The notes: generated from the letters alone by a model not told the origin. A stretch of 64,000 bases of DNA from Ensifer sesbaniae (GCF_013283665.1 NZ_JABEKU010000001.1:2657594-2721593), one strand, 5' to 3'; counted from the stretch's first letter, positions 9,010-18,060 are shown. Numbers and translations: made by a program.

Positions 9010-9120
9010 ATGCTTGCGATCATCGAAATCCTGTTCGAAGCCCTGCGGCTGGTGACCTTCCAGCCAGCGCAAAAGGCACCCTACAAGCCGGCACGGTCGG
9101 CGAGTGACGACGACTGCTGA
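9010..9120 (+). CDS. Small hypothetical protein, 36 residues
   Basis: ATG at 9010 and TGA at 9118-9120. The product begins MLAIIEILFEALRLVTFQ, an amphipathic hydrophobic helix, and has a basic then acidic tail ending DDDC. Support is a near-perfect Shine-Dalgarno AAGGAGG seven bases before the ATG and strong G/C preference at third positions. The SD lies in a short GAACC/GGTTC stem (8992-9005). It is divergent from the LysR gene. No function can be assigned; a membrane-associated small protein is possible. An accidental frame cannot be excluded at this length. Confidence 0.5.
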   Translation: MLAIIEILFEALRLVTFQPAQKAPYKPARSASDDDC

Positions 9121-9148
9121 CATCAAACGTGACACCCTCCGGACTTGC

Positions 9149-9252
9149 CTGCATGTCTCCTCAAATCGACCTCGATTTAAGGACAAGGACATGCAGCAAA
9201 TCAAAGCGCTACAGCGACCTTTGCGCGTCTCAAAAGACGCGCCACGCCGTAG
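9149..9252 (+). repeat. Composite repeat A+B, copy 1
   Basis: Module A is CTGCATGTCTCC...TTTAAGGACAAGGACATGCAG, an inverted repeat around TCGACCTCGA. Module B follows at once: AATCAAAGCGCTACAGCG, CCTTTGCGCGTCT and AAGACGCG, ending CGTAG. The same order and spacing recur at 20045, 39474, 44569 (degenerate) and, inverted, at 49062. Confidence 0.85.
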
Positions 9253-9513
9253 CCCTCCCCGCCCGCGGGGCGAGCGGACGTGCCCGGCCACCGCCCGTCC
9301 AAGAATGGAGAGTTCGGGCAGAAGATAGCCGGACCGGACGTCGCTTTCCGAACGGGCGCGGCGACCGGGAGCTTGAATCAAAACCTGAAGAAGCGGATTC
9401 TGCTTGTCAGCCCACCAGGCGATGGACCTGAAAAGACTCAGCAATTGCCCATCGCGCCGTCAGGGCACCGCGACACCACACAGATGCCGCGGCCGCAAAT
9501 CATCGCGGCAGCC
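9253..9513. other. Non-coding interval before degP 3' end
   Basis: About 260 bases. They start with a CTCCCCGCCCGCGGGGCGAG palindrome, half of a RIME-like element. I see no convincing gene in the rest; frames crossing it on both strands read through the repeat and have protein-unlike composition. Confidence 0.5.
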
Positions 9514-11091
9514 CTACTCCACCCCCACCGTGACGAAGCGCAGTTCGCCCGTCTTGCTGGAGAGCATCAGCAGCGCATTGCGCCGGCCGTTCGATTTCAG
9601 TTCCTCGACCCGTTGGGCAACGTCGTCAGGCGTGTCCATTGCCTCCTGCCCGACCTCGACGATGACGTCGCCCGGCTCGATGCGCCGTTCCGCCGCCGCC
9701 GAATTCGGCGAGACCTCGGTAATGACAACGCCATCCACGTCGTCGGCAATGCCGTATCTCTTGCGCGTCTCCTCATTCAGCGTCGCAAGCTTCATGCCGA
9801 GCACGACGTCGGTCGCCGGCAGCGGGGCGGCCTCGGGCTTGTCCGGCTTCTGCGTCTCGTCGTCGGTCGTCGCCGCCGGCGCGCTGGCAACTTCACTGCC
9901 GTCCTCCAGGCGACCGAGGGTGACCTTGACCGTCTGCTCCTTGCCGTCACGCACCACGACCACGTCGACCGCCTTGCCCACGGGGCTTTCGGCAACGGCA
10001 CGCTGCAGGTCGCGCACCTCGGTGACGTCGCGGCCATCGAACTTGACGATGACGTCGCCGGCCTTGATCTCGCCATGGGCGATCGGCCCGCCTTCGATGA
10101 TGCCGGAGACGAGCGCGCCGCGCGCCGTACCCATTTTCAGGCTCTCGGCGATATCGTCGTTCACCGGCTGGATGCGGACCCCGAGCCAACCGCGCCGGGT
10201 CTCGCCGAAATCCTTGAGCTGCAGCACGACATTGACGGCAAGCTCCGTCGGCACCGAGAAGCCAATGCCGATCGAGCCGCCGGAGGGCGAGATGATCGCG
10301 GTGTTGATGCCGATCACTTCGCCGGCCATGTTGAACAGCGGCCCGCCGGAGTTGCCGCGGTTGATCGCCGCGTCCGTCTGGATGAAGTTGTCATAGGGGC
10401 CGGCATTGATGTTGCGGCCGCGCGCCGAAATGATGCCGACGGAAACCGAACCGCCGAGCCCGAACGGATTGCCGATCGCCATCACCCAGTCGCCGATGCG
10501 CATCTTGCGGGAATCGCCGAAGGCCACCGCCTTCAGTGGCGCCTTCGGCTCGACCTTCAGCACGGCCAGGTCGGTCTTGGTATCCTTGCCGACGAGCTTG
10601 GCCTTCAGCTTGCTGCCATTGGCAAAGATGATCTCGATATCGTCGGCGCCTTCGATCACATGGTTGTTGGTGACGATGTAGCCGGTCGGGTCGATGACGA
10701 AGCCGGAGCCGAGGGAATCGACGGTGCGCTGGCGGTTACCCTGGCCACCCTGCCCTTTGAAGAACTCGTCGAAATAGGGCTGGTAGGGCGAGCCCTCCGG
10801 CACCTGCGGCGTCGGCGCATCGTCGTCGTTCTTGACCTTCTGCGAGGTCGAGATGTTGACGACCGCGTCGAGCAGGCCGGCGGCGAGATCGGCAACGGAA
10901 GCCGGACCGTTGGTCGGCGGGCGTACCGCGGCCGTCTGGGCGAGTGCCGTATTGCTGAAGGCAAGCGCGCCTGCGAGCGCCAGAATGCCCAAGGAGGTGC
11001 CAAGCGAATAAGCTCGGGATTTCGTACGCGTGGACAAGTCGCTTAGGCTCCTCTCGATGCGCGATGATCGGCCGGTTCTCCTGGCCGCCAC
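9514..11091 (-). CDS. degP: Periplasmic serine protease, DegP/HtrA family
   Basis: Up to 525 residues. An N-terminal signal peptide (hydrophobic stretch ending SNTALAQ) exports it to the periplasm. The trypsin-like domain carries the triad H144 (TNNHVIEG), D174 (TDLAVL) and S248 (GNSGGPL), followed by two PDZ domains at about 290-390 and 425-515. It degrades or refolds misfolded envelope proteins. The start is uncertain: the longest frame begins at GTG 11091, but TTG 11037 has GAGGAG just upstream and would give a more typical signal peptide. In rhizobia degP usually follows hflK-hflC and a DUF2065 gene; here an MgtC-like gene on the other strand lies between. Confidence 0.93.
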   Translation of the reverse strand: MAARRTGRSSRIERSLSDLSTRTKSRAYSLGTSLGILALAGALAFSNTALAQTAAVRPPTNGPASVADLAAGLLDAVVNISTSQKVKNDDDAPTPQVPEGSPYQPYFDEFFKGQGGQGNRQRTVDSLGSGFVIDPTGYIVTNNHVIEGADDIEIIFANGSKLKAKLVGKDTKTDLAVLKVEPKAPLKAVAFGDSRKMRIGDWVMAIGNPFGLGGSVSVGIISARGRNINAGPYDNFIQTDAAINRGNSGGPLFNMAGEVIGINTAIISPSGGSIGIGFSVPTELAVNVVLQLKDFGETRRGWLGVRIQPVNDDIAESLKMGTARGALVSGIIEGGPIAHGEIKAGDVIVKFDGRDVTEVRDLQRAVAESPVGKAVDVVVVRDGKEQTVKVTLGRLEDGSEVASAPAATTDDETQKPDKPEAAPLPATDVVLGMKLATLNEETRKRYGIADDVDGVVITEVSPNSAAAERRIEPGDVIVEVGQEAMDTPDDVAQRVEELKSNGRRNALLMLSSKTGELRFVTVGVE

Positions 11092-11160
11092 CTTTCCTGG
11101 ATCCCGATGATCTCAGGTCCAACCGACCCATGATCATAGCGTGATCGTTTGTCATAAGTT

Positions 11161-11210
11161 AGAGCGGGATCCGGGCGGAAAACCACATGCACCTTTCCTC
11201 ATCCCGCTCT
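11161..11210. repeat. Palindromic repeat with 10-bp perfect ends
   Basis: AGAGCGGGAT at 11161-11170 is exactly inverted at 11201-11210 (ATCCCGCTCT), with GGGCGGAAAACCACATGC between. It resembles a common rhizobial intergenic repeat. It occupies part of the 392-base gap between degP and the MgtC-like gene; the rest of that gap must hold the promoters of both divergent genes but shows no clear box. Confidence 0.65.
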
Positions 11211-11483
11211 CGCCTACGGCGTTGAGACGCCATAGGACTTTGATTCTTCGCATAATTCTGCGTCGATCGGAACCGGCAGGAACGCTTATGCGGTACGAAC
11301 CGTCGACGCAATCCGCAAACCGGTCAACATCCGATCTTATCTGAAGATAAGGCGGAATTCGGAAGCGTCCAAACACGATTTCCTGATCCCGGCGCAAGTG
11401 CTGCAGCAAGTCGCTGGTGGCGGGATAGATGGCCGATCTGGGGCGGACCTTGTCCAGCTGAGCAGGAAGCCTATCCTTTACGC

Positions 11484-12761
11484 ATGGACTTTGTCGATAT
11501 CTTCCCACGCCTCGGTGTGTCGCTCGCAATCGGCCTGCTCGTGGGCTGCGAGCGAGGTTGGCAGGAGCGTGACGAGCCATCCGGCGGTCGAACCGCGGGC
11601 ATCCGCACGTTTGGGCTCTCGGGTTTCCTCGGCGGGCTTGCCGGCTATCTCCAGACGCTCTCCGGCCCCGTCGTGCCGGCGGTGCTGCTGTTGCTCTATG
11701 GCGCTGCCTTCATCATTTTCAGACAGCGCGAGGCGAAGGAAGCGGATGACTATGGCGTAACGACCGTCGTCGCGAGTTTTGTCGTTTTCGCGCTGGGTGC
11801 GCTGGCCGTTCTCGGCGACTTGCGGCTCGCCGCGGCCGGCGGGGTCGCGACCACGGCACTGCTTGCGGCCAAACGCAGCCTGCATGGTTTTCTGCGGCAA
11901 TTGACCTGGCTGGAGGTCCGGGCAGCCCTCGTTCTTCTCGCCATGACGTTGGTGGCGCTGCCGCTCCTGCCAAATGAGACCGTCGACCCCTGGGATGTGC
12001 TGAACCCCTTCGAGTTGTGGCTTCTGACAATCACGATCGCCGCCATCTCGTTTGCCGGTTATGTCGCCATCCGGGTTGCCGGGCCCAGCCGCGGGATCCT
12101 GTTTGCCGGTGCCGCCGGCGGACTGGCCTCCTCCACGGCGCTGACACTTACCTTTGCCCGCTTTGCCGCCGAGGCGCCGAAGAGTGCCCGACAGCTGGCG
12201 TCCGGCGCTGCGATCGCCGGGGCCCTGTCGCTTATCCGCGTCGGCGTCATCGCGGCCGCGTTGGCACCCGTCCTCCTCCTACCGCTGGCGATTGCATTGA
12301 CGCCGGCCGTGCTGGTCTTTCTGGCAGCCAGTGCCATGATCGTCTTCCGCAGCGATGAAAAGCAGGACGCGCCGGATCTTCAGCTGGAAAATCCATTCGA
12401 ACTTGGCGAAGTGCTGCGCTTCGGCGCCCTGCTCGGTGGCGTGATCGTGGTGTCGAAGGTATTGGTCGACAGGATCGGCCAGACCATGCTCTTTGTCGTC
12501 GCCGCGGTATCTGGCCTGATGGATCTCGACGCTATCACGCTCTCAACGGCGCAGCTTACTGGGACGACCGTCGACATCGCCACTGCTGTGACCGCGATCC
12601 TGATCGCGGTGGTCGTCAATCTGTTGACGAAAGTCGTCCTGGCCTTCACCGCTGGCGGCAAAGGCCCCTACGCGATCACGCTCGCCCTGGCGACGCTGGT
12701 TGCAATCGCGGCGGGCGCGCTCGCCCATTTCATCCTGGGTTCCATCTTGCCGGTAACCTGA
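11484..12761 (+). CDS. MgtC/SapB-DUF4010 family membrane protein
   Basis: 425 residues, nearly all hydrophobic, with about 11-12 membrane segments. The N-terminal ~140 residues have the MgtC/SapB signature (LAIGLLVGCERGWQER and RTFGLSGFLGGLAG). The C-terminal two thirds match the DUF4010 pattern (GAAGGLASSTALTLTFARFA, then SGLMDLDAITLSTAQL). The function is not established; MgtC-domain proteins are linked to Mg2+ limitation and membrane ATPase control in pathogens, but this long fused form may be a transporter. It runs opposite to the genes on both sides and breaks an otherwise leftward core cluster. Repeat debris flanks it (11161-11210 and 12776-12835), which suggests a later insertion. Confidence 0.85.
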   Translation: MDFVDIFPRLGVSLAIGLLVGCERGWQERDEPSGGRTAGIRTFGLSGFLGGLAGYLQTLSGPVVPAVLLLLYGAAFIIFRQREAKEADDYGVTTVVASFVVFALGALAVLGDLRLAAAGGVATTALLAAKRSLHGFLRQLTWLEVRAALVLLAMTLVALPLLPNETVDPWDVLNPFELWLLTITIAAISFAGYVAIRVAGPSRGILFAGAAGGLASSTALTLTFARFAAEAPKSARQLASGAAIAGALSLIRVGVIAAALAPVLLLPLAIALTPAVLVFLAASAMIVFRSDEKQDAPDLQLENPFELGEVLRFGALLGGVIVVSKVLVDRIGQTMLFVVAAVSGLMDLDAITLSTAQLTGTTVDIATAVTAILIAVVVNLLTKVVLAFTAGGKGPYAITLALATLVAIAAGALAHFILGSILPVT

Positions 12762-12775
12762 GCACTTTTCTGACA

Positions 12776-12835
12776 ACGCCGCGCGCCTTATCAGACGCGC
12801 AAAGGTCTTATCCTTAAATCGGCAACGATTTAGCA
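12776..12835 (-). repeat. Composite repeat, internally deleted copy
   Basis: On the minus strand: CTAAATCG...CGATTTAAGGATAAG (module A core) is joined straight to ACCTTTGCGCGTCTGATAAG and GCGCGCGGC (module B right half). The left half of module B is missing. It lies between the MgtC-like gene and the convergent ACT gene. Confidence 0.65.
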
Positions 12836-12875
12836 AGCAGAGCGTCCTTTGTACGAACGCACGCCGCTCTCTCGC

Positions 12876-13262
12876 TCAGGTGGTGAGGTCGTGCCCGTGT
12901 TCCTTCAAGGCCTGGACCGCCTTGTCGAGATCGGAACCGGCAACAAAGACGTAGTCGGTGCTGAAGGTCGAGTTGGCGAAGACGCCGACGCCGGCGGCCG
13001 AAAGCGGCCGGAGCACGGAAGACAGTACACCGGGTACATCGAAGGCAAAATGCTGTTCGACACGGAAGCAGCGCCAGCCGAGCGAACTCTGGACGTTGGA
13101 AGGCACGCGGGCGGCACGGCAGACCAGCGTCATTTCTTCGCGCGAGCTCGATACGGTCCAGAAGCCTGGCCCCGGCAACCATTCGGGTATGCTGGAGCCG
13201 ATATTGAGGCGGGTGATGGCGTATTCGGCATCGACCAGCCGGATCAGCAGTTTATGTGGCAT
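12876..13262 (-). CDS. ACT-domain protein
   Basis: 128 residues with two tandem halves of ACT-like (CASTOR-type) character; the second half reads FAFDVPGVLSSVLRPLSAAG then VGVFANSTFSTDYVFV, typical of a ligand-binding ACT fold. Such proteins sense amino acids or act as small regulators, but no catalytic domain is attached. The ATG at 13262 is six bases from the stop of the DUF2065 gene, so it belongs to the thyA-hflKC transcription unit. Role unknown. Confidence 0.8.
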   Translation of the reverse strand: MPHKLLIRLVDAEYAITRLNIGSSIPEWLPGPGFWTVSSSREEMTLVCRAARVPSNVQSSLGWRCFRVEQHFAFDVPGVLSSVLRPLSAAGVGVFANSTFSTDYVFVAGSDLDKAVQALKEHGHDLTT

Positions 13263-13268
13263 TTCGCA

Positions 13269-13454
13269 TTATCCTCGAAGCAACCATACAAGTCCGACCC
13301 CGGCAGCCACGGAAACGACCCCCGCCAGTCGAAGCTGATGTTCGGGGACATACGGCAAACGCTTCGCCATTTCCACCAAAACCAAAGGGGCCAGTGCGTA
13401 CACTAGCCCCTCGATGATCAGGAAGAACGCGATTCCCATCAGGAAATCTGACAT
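13269..13454 (-). CDS. DUF2065 (YjeT-like) small membrane protein
   Basis: 61 residues with two membrane helices (FLMGIAFFLIIEGLVYALAP and LAGVVSVAAGVGLVWLL) separated by the conserved loop LPYVPEHQLRLAG. This is the YjeT/DUF2065 family, commonly found next to hflKC, and probably sits in the inner membrane with that complex. ATG 13454 lies seven bases downstream of the hflC stop; the longer frame upstream is antisense-like noise within hflC. Confidence 0.9.
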   Translation of the reverse strand: MSDFLMGIAFFLIIEGLVYALAPLVLVEMAKRLPYVPEHQLRLAGVVSVAAGVGLVWLLRG

Positions 13455-13461
13455 CTCTCGC

Positions 13462-14385
13462 CTAGTTCCCAGTCGTTGGTTGCGGCGCGGGACCGGCCGG
13501 TGCAGCGCCCGTGGACTCGTTGAAATAACGGAAGAATTCCGAATGCGGCGAAAGCACGAGCGTCGTGTCCGCGCTACCGATCGACTGGGTATAGGCCGCC
13601 ATAGAGCGGTAGAATTCGAAGAACTGCGGGTCGCGCGCAAAGGCGTCGGCAAAGGTCTTCGTGCGTTCGGCTTCGCCCTCACCGCGCAGGATTTCCGAAT
13701 CGCGCTGGGCGTCGGCGACGATCTCGACGACCTGGCGGTCGGCGATGGCGCGACGGCGCTGGCCCTCTTCGTTGCCGCGGGCGCGGATCAGTTCGGCTTC
13801 CGCCAGACGCTCCGCCTTCATGCGGTCGTAGGTCTGCTGCGAGACCTCCTGCGTCAGGTCGGTGCGACGGATGCGAACGTCCGCGATGCTGAGCCCAAGC
13901 GATTCGGCGTCGGTCTTCAGATCGGCGCGAACCTCCCGCATCATCGATGCGCGCTCGTCGGACAGCGCCGCTTCGAAGCCACGCAGACCGTAGACGCGAC
14001 GCAGCGATGCGTCGAGACGGGTGCGCAACCGGGCTTCGGCCGAGTCGCGGTCGCCCGAAACGGTTTCGCGGAAGCGGCGGGGATCGGCGATCTTGTAGAT
14101 CACGAAGGCGTCGACCTCGTAGAACTTGCCGCCCGAGACCTGGACACGGATGTTGTCGAGGTCGAAGCGCAGAGCCTGGTCTTCGACATATTGGACACGA
14201 TCGGCATCCATGAAGGCGAAGGGCAGCTTGAAGTAGAGGCCCGGCTCGCGCTTGACGTCCTGGATCTCGCCGAAGCGCACGACGATCGCCTGCTGGCGCT
14301 CGTTGACCACGAAGATCGAGGAATAGAGACCGACAAAGACGAAGGCGAGCAGGATCAGGATGATTGAGGTACGATTGTTGATCAC
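13462..14385 (-). CDS. hflC: HflC, SPFH/band-7 membrane protein of the FtsH-regulating complex
   Basis: 307 residues: one N-terminal membrane anchor (SIILILLAFVFVGLYSSIFV) and then an SPFH/PHB domain (QQAIVVRFGEIQDVKREPGL), with a charged coiled-coil near GEAERTKTFADAFARDP. HflC and HflK form a ring-like complex on the periplasmic side that encloses FtsH and modulates its proteolysis of membrane proteins. The start overlaps the hflK stop by four bases (ATGA), so the subunits are translationally coupled. Confidence 0.96.
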   Translation of the reverse strand: MINNRTSIILILLAFVFVGLYSSIFVVNERQQAIVVRFGEIQDVKREPGLYFKLPFAFMDADRVQYVEDQALRFDLDNIRVQVSGGKFYEVDAFVIYKIADPRRFRETVSGDRDSAEARLRTRLDASLRRVYGLRGFEAALSDERASMMREVRADLKTDAESLGLSIADVRIRRTDLTQEVSQQTYDRMKAERLAEAELIRARGNEEGQRRRAIADRQVVEIVADAQRDSEILRGEGEAERTKTFADAFARDPQFFEFYRSMAAYTQSIGSADTTLVLSPHSEFFRYFNESTGAAPAGPAPQPTTGN

Positions 14386-15485
14386 TGTGCTGCTCCCGAC
14401 TGTGCTGCTGCTCCCGACTGGGCAGGACGGCCGATTTCGTTCAGCGGCAGATAGGGTAGAACGCCCTGCCCGTTCTTCTCGTCGATGATCACCTTCTTCG
14501 ACTTGCCGAGAACGCCCTGCATCGTTTCGAGATAAAGGCGCTTGCGGGTGACGTCGGGCGCCTTGGAATATTCGTCGTAAACGGAGATGAAGCGCTGCGC
14601 CTCACCCTGTGCTTCCTTGACGACGCGGCCCTTGTAGGCGGCTGCCTCTTCGCGGATCTGCGCGCCCTGACCGCGGGCCTTGCCGAGTACTTGGTTGGCA
14701 TACTGGTTGGCTTCTTCGACGAAGCGGTCCTCGTCCTGTTCGGCGCGCTGCACCTCGTCGAAGGCGTCGGCCACTTCGCGCGGTGGCGCCGCATCCTCGA
14801 TCGCGACCGTGTTGACGGAAACGCCGGCACCGTAGGTGTCCATCGTCGCCTGGATCGTACTCTTCACGTCGGCGGCGATCGCCTGACGGTTGTCACGGAA
14901 GATGTCCTGCGCCGGACGGCGGCCGACGACCTCGCGCATGGCGCTTTCGGCCACCCGCTGCAGCGTGTCGGACGGGTTCTCGACGTTGAACAGATAGGCC
15001 TTCGGGTCGGTGACCGAGAACAGCACCGAGAACTGCACGTTGACGATGTTCTGGTCGCCGGTCAGCATCAGGCCGGAATTCGACTGGCCGCTGCCGCGCC
15101 CGCCGATGTTCTGCTGCTGCTCGGTGATCTTCACGAACTCGACGGTCTCGAACGGCCAGAAGTGGTAGTGAAGCCCGGGCATCGAGATCTCGTCCTTCGG
15201 CTTGCCGAAGCGCATCTCGACGCCGCGCTCGTCCGGCTGGACGGTGTAGATCGAATTGATCAGGATGAAGCCGACGATCAGCAGGCCGACAATGGCAAAG
15301 ACGCCGCCGTTGAAGCCGCCGGGAACGACGTTCTTAAGCTGATCCTGGCCGCGGCGAATGATCTCTTCCAGATCCGGCGGGCCGCCCTTGCCGCGCGGCC
15401 GGTTTGGCCCCTGGCCCCATGGCCCCTGATTGCCGCCGCCGCCGCCCCACGGGCCGCCGCCGCCATTCTGATTGCTCCAGGGCAT
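14382..15485 (-). CDS. hflK: HflK, SPFH/band-7 membrane protein of the FtsH-regulating complex
   Basis: 367 residues. A Gly/Asn/Pro-rich cytoplasmic head (MPWSNQNGGGGPWGGGGG) is followed by one membrane helix (GVFAIVGLLIVGFILINSIY) and the SPFH domain (VQPDERGVEMRFGKPKDEIS). It forms the HflKC complex with the next gene. The ATG at 15485 follows AGAGAGG-type sequence; the 15 extra residues of the longer frame are not needed. It leads the hflK-hflC-DUF2065-ACT run and lies 155 bases downstream of folA. Confidence 0.96.
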   Translation of the reverse strand: MPWSNQNGGGGPWGGGGGNQGPWGQGPNRPRGKGGPPDLEEIIRRGQDQLKNVVPGGFNGGVFAIVGLLIVGFILINSIYTVQPDERGVEMRFGKPKDEISMPGLHYHFWPFETVEFVKITEQQQNIGGRGSGQSNSGLMLTGDQNIVNVQFSVLFSVTDPKAYLFNVENPSDTLQRVAESAMREVVGRRPAQDIFRDNRQAIAADVKSTIQATMDTYGAGVSVNTVAIEDAAPPREVADAFDEVQRAEQDEDRFVEEANQYANQVLGKARGQGAQIREEAAAYKGRVVKEAQGEAQRFISVYDEYSKAPDVTRKRLYLETMQGVLGKSKKVIIDEKNGQGVLPYLPLNEIGRPAQSGAAAQSGAAQ

Positions 15486-15640
15486 CAAAACCTCTCTATT
15501 GAAACTTCCCACGCCAAACGGCCGCGCCACCGCACGGTCGTCTACGATGTCAAACCGTTATAGGTATCACCCGCACCGCTTTCAACGCGATAGGACCGAG
15601 TTCACCGTAAATGGTTCAAAATAGTTGACGATCCGGCGCA

Positions 15641-16177
15641 TCAGGCCGTCACATGCCGCCTAAAGGTGACGAAATGCATGGCGTGGCTGTCCTTTTCGCC
15701 CTGCGGCAGGTCTTCCTCGTATACCTTTTCGAAGACTTGCGCGTCGATATCCGGGAAGCGCGTGTTGCCCTCCACCGTCGCCTGCACCTCGGTCACATGC
15801 AGGATATCGGCCATGCCGATCGACTGGCGATAGATCTCGCCGCCGCCGATCACACAGATCTCGTCGGCGCCCGTCGCCTGAGCCTCACGCTTCGCGAGCG
15901 CGATCGCAGCCTCGAGCGACGGCACGGCGCTCGCTCCCTCCGCGACAAAATCTGCGTTGCGGGTGATGACGATATTGGCGCGCCCGGGCAGCGGTCGCCC
16001 CAGGGAAGCCCAGGTCTTGCGCCCCATGATCACGGGCTTGCCCATCGTCAGCGCCTTGAAGCGCTTGAGGTCGGTCGAAAGCCGCCAGGGCAGATCGCCG
16101 TCGCGGCCGATGACGCCGTTGGCGGCAACCGCCACGACGATCGATATCTTCGGGTGTGTGCTCTTCGTCTCAGTCAT
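15641..16177 (-). CDS. folA: Dihydrofolate reductase
   Basis: 178 residues. It reduces dihydrofolate to tetrahydrofolate with NADPH. Seen in order: the substrate loop VVAVAANGVIGRDGDLPWRL, KPVIMGRKTWASLG (NADPH-binding), and ICVIGGGEIYRQSI. The start is ATG 16177 (MTETKSTHPK); it overlaps the stop of the GST-like gene by eight bases. It lies in the same leftward run as thyA, which makes the dihydrofolate that this enzyme recycles. Cytoplasmic. Confidence 0.96.
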   Translation of the reverse strand: MTETKSTHPKISIVVAVAANGVIGRDGDLPWRLSTDLKRFKALTMGKPVIMGRKTWASLGRPLPGRANIVITRNADFVAEGASAVPSLEAAIALAKREAQATGADEICVIGGGEIYRQSIGMADILHVTEVQATVEGNTRFPDIDAQVFEKVYEEDLPQGEKDSHAMHFVTFRRHVTA

Positions 16178-16775
16178 GGAATCCGTTCGGTTTGCTGTCG
16201 ATTTCCCGTGCCCGGTCATAGGCCGCCCGGTCCGTCACCACGCGAATGTAGCGGTCGACCACGGTGCTCTCGGGCAGGATCTTGCGCATCCATTGCAGCG
16301 CGCTTGCCAAGAGCAGGTCGGCCGCGCTCATCGTCTCGCCGAGCAGATAGGTCTGGCGGGTGAGCACGTCGATCACATGCGCGCACATGTCGTTGTAGAG
16401 CCGTGCCTGGGCCGGATTGTTGATGGTGGCTCCGGAAATATGGGCGAGCGCCGTCGGCTCGATCACGCCGGCATAATAGGCAAGCCAGGAGAGGTAGGCG
16501 CCGCGATCCTTGTGGCCCGGCGGGCGGCCGAGGCTGCAATCGGGATAGAGATCGGTGAGATATTGCACGACGGCCGCCGACTCCCAGATCAGCGCGCCGT
16601 TGTGCAGCAGCGCCGGCACCTGCTTGTGCGGATGCGGATTGTTGTCGTCTGGCGCGCCGGAGCCATCCCAGCGGCGGATCGAGACGTAACGGATCTCGTA
16701 TTCGGCGCCCAGTTCCTCGAGCAGCCAGACGATGCGCGACGACCGCGACAGGGGCGCATGGATCAGTGTGAGCAC
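16170..16775 (-). CDS. Glutathione S-transferase family protein
   Basis: 201 residues with a thioredoxin-like N-terminal domain (LTLIHAPLSRSSRIVWLLEE, then KQVPALLHNGALIWESAAVV, the cis-Pro and glutathione gamma-glutamyl site) and an alpha-helical C-terminal domain. The Ser-rich active-site turn suggests a serine/beta-type GST; its substrate is unknown. I place the start at GTG 16775, because GGGAGG lies six bases upstream; the ATG further up at 16829 has no such site. It is sandwiched between thyA and folA and overlaps folA by eight bases. Confidence 0.85.
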   Translation of the reverse strand: MLTLIHAPLSRSSRIVWLLEELGAEYEIRYVSIRRWDGSGAPDDNNPHPHKQVPALLHNGALIWESAAVVQYLTDLYPDCSLGRPPGHKDRGAYLSWLAYYAGVIEPTALAHISGATINNPAQARLYNDMCAHVIDVLTRQTYLLGETMSAADLLLASALQWMRKILPESTVVDRYIRVVTDRAAYDRAREIDSKPNGFHD

Positions 16776-16934
16776 ATCATACCTCCCTTGGACGGCGAGC
16801 CCTCCCCGGCCACTCGTCGCCGCTGCCATGACCGACGAGGCTTCACGGCCGCTCCGGTGCCTGCCGCCGCGACGACGCCGAACTGAACATGCAGACATAT
16901 CTGTGCGGACAGGGTACCGCCGCGCTCGATTGCC

Positions 16935-17729
16935 TTAGACCGCGATCGGCGCCTTGATCGTTGAATCAGCTTCGTAGCCGACGAGCGTAAAGTCTTCGAA
17001 GCGGAAAGAAAACAGGTCCTTCACGTCAGGATTGATCTCCATCCGCGGCAGTGCCTTCGGCGTGCGGGCGAGCTGCAGCCGGGCCTGTTCGAAATGGTTG
17101 TGGTAGATGTGCGCGTCGCCGAGCGTGTGGACGAAATCGCCTGGTCTGAGGCCGGTCACCTGCGCCACCATCATCGTCAAAAGCGCGTAGGAGGCAATGT
17201 TGAAGGGCACGCCCAGGAAGATATCGGCGGAGCGCTGATAGAGCTGGCAGGAAAGCCTGCCATCCGCCACGTAGAACTGGAACAGGCAATGGCAGGGCGG
17301 CAGCGCCATCTCGTCCACCAATGCCGGGTTCCAAGCCGAAACGATGTGGCGGCGCGAATTCGGATTGGTCTTGAGGCTTTCGACGAGCCCGGCGATCTGG
17401 TCGATATGGCGTCCATCCGGCGCCGGCCATGAGCGCCACTGGTAGCCGTAGACCGGGCCGAGGTCGCCGTTCTCGTCGGCCCATTCGTCCCAGATGGTGA
17501 CGCCGTTTTCCTTGAGGTAGGCGATATTGGTATCGCCCTTCAGGAACCAGAGCAGCTCATGGATGATCGAGCGCAGGTGCAGCTTCTTGGTCGTCAGCAC
17601 CGGGAAGCCCTCGGCGAGATCGAAGCGCATCTGGTGGCCGAAGACCGAGCGCGTGCCCGTTCCCGTCCGGTCGCCCCGGTCGGTTCCGTTGGTCATCACA
17701 TGATCGAGAAGGTCGAGATATTGCCGCAT
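16935..17729 (-). CDS. thyA: Thymidylate synthase
   Basis: 264 residues, the same length as the E. coli enzyme. It methylates dUMP to dTMP using methylene-tetrahydrofolate. The catalytic cysteine is C146 in [14 protein letters not shown]; the dUMP phosphate-binding [13 protein letters not shown] segment and the folate-binding [11 protein letters not shown] loop are present, and the C-terminus ends in the conserved IKAPIAV. The ATG at 17729 is chosen over the longer frame because it gives the family's standard N-terminus ([12 protein letters not shown]). First gene of the leftward thyA-GST-folA group. Confidence 0.97.
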   Translation of the reverse strand: MRQYLDLLDHVMTNGTDRGDRTGTGTRSVFGHQMRFDLAEGFPVLTTKKLHLRSIIHELLWFLKGDTNIAYLKENGVTIWDEWADENGDLGPVYGYQWRSWPAPDGRHIDQIAGLVESLKTNPNSRRHIVSAWNPALVDEMALPPCHCLFQFYVADGRLSCQLYQRSADIFLGVPFNIASYALLTMMVAQVTGLRPGDFVHTLGDAHIYHNHFEQARLQLARTPKALPRMEINPDVKDLFSFRFEDFTLVGYEADSTIKAPIAV

Positions 17730-17901
17730 GGTTCTTCGCTGCCGATTCGTCACGATCCTGAAAATAGAACGAACCGCGCGCCGAACCAATGCTTGGCTGC
17801 CTGTTTCCCCGCGATTTGCCGACATGAGGAGCGTTGTCCGCCGGGCAGAGGCCGATCAGCACCCGCTCATTTGGCCGGGCGGCGACTGGCGGCGTGGTCC
17901 T

Positions 17902-17957
17902 CAAATCAAAGTGCTACAGCGATCTTTGCGCGTCTCAGAAGACGCGCGGCGCTGTAG
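17902..17957 (+). repeat. Repeat module B alone
   Basis: AATCAAAGTGCTACAGCGAT, CTTTGCGCGTCT, AGAAGACGCGCGGCGCTGTAG without the preceding module A. The remaining ~270 bases of the 17730-18060 gap show no gene; they must hold the thyA promoter on the minus strand and the promoter or leader of the DUF2267 gene. Confidence 0.8.
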
Positions 17958-18060
17958 GCGCCTCGTTTTGTTCGGCGAGGAGGAAACAATCTCGGAGGAC
18001 GGTTGTTGGGAACTCGGAAGCGAATCGAATGTTCAGAAAAAAACGGAAAGGGAAGCGGCC

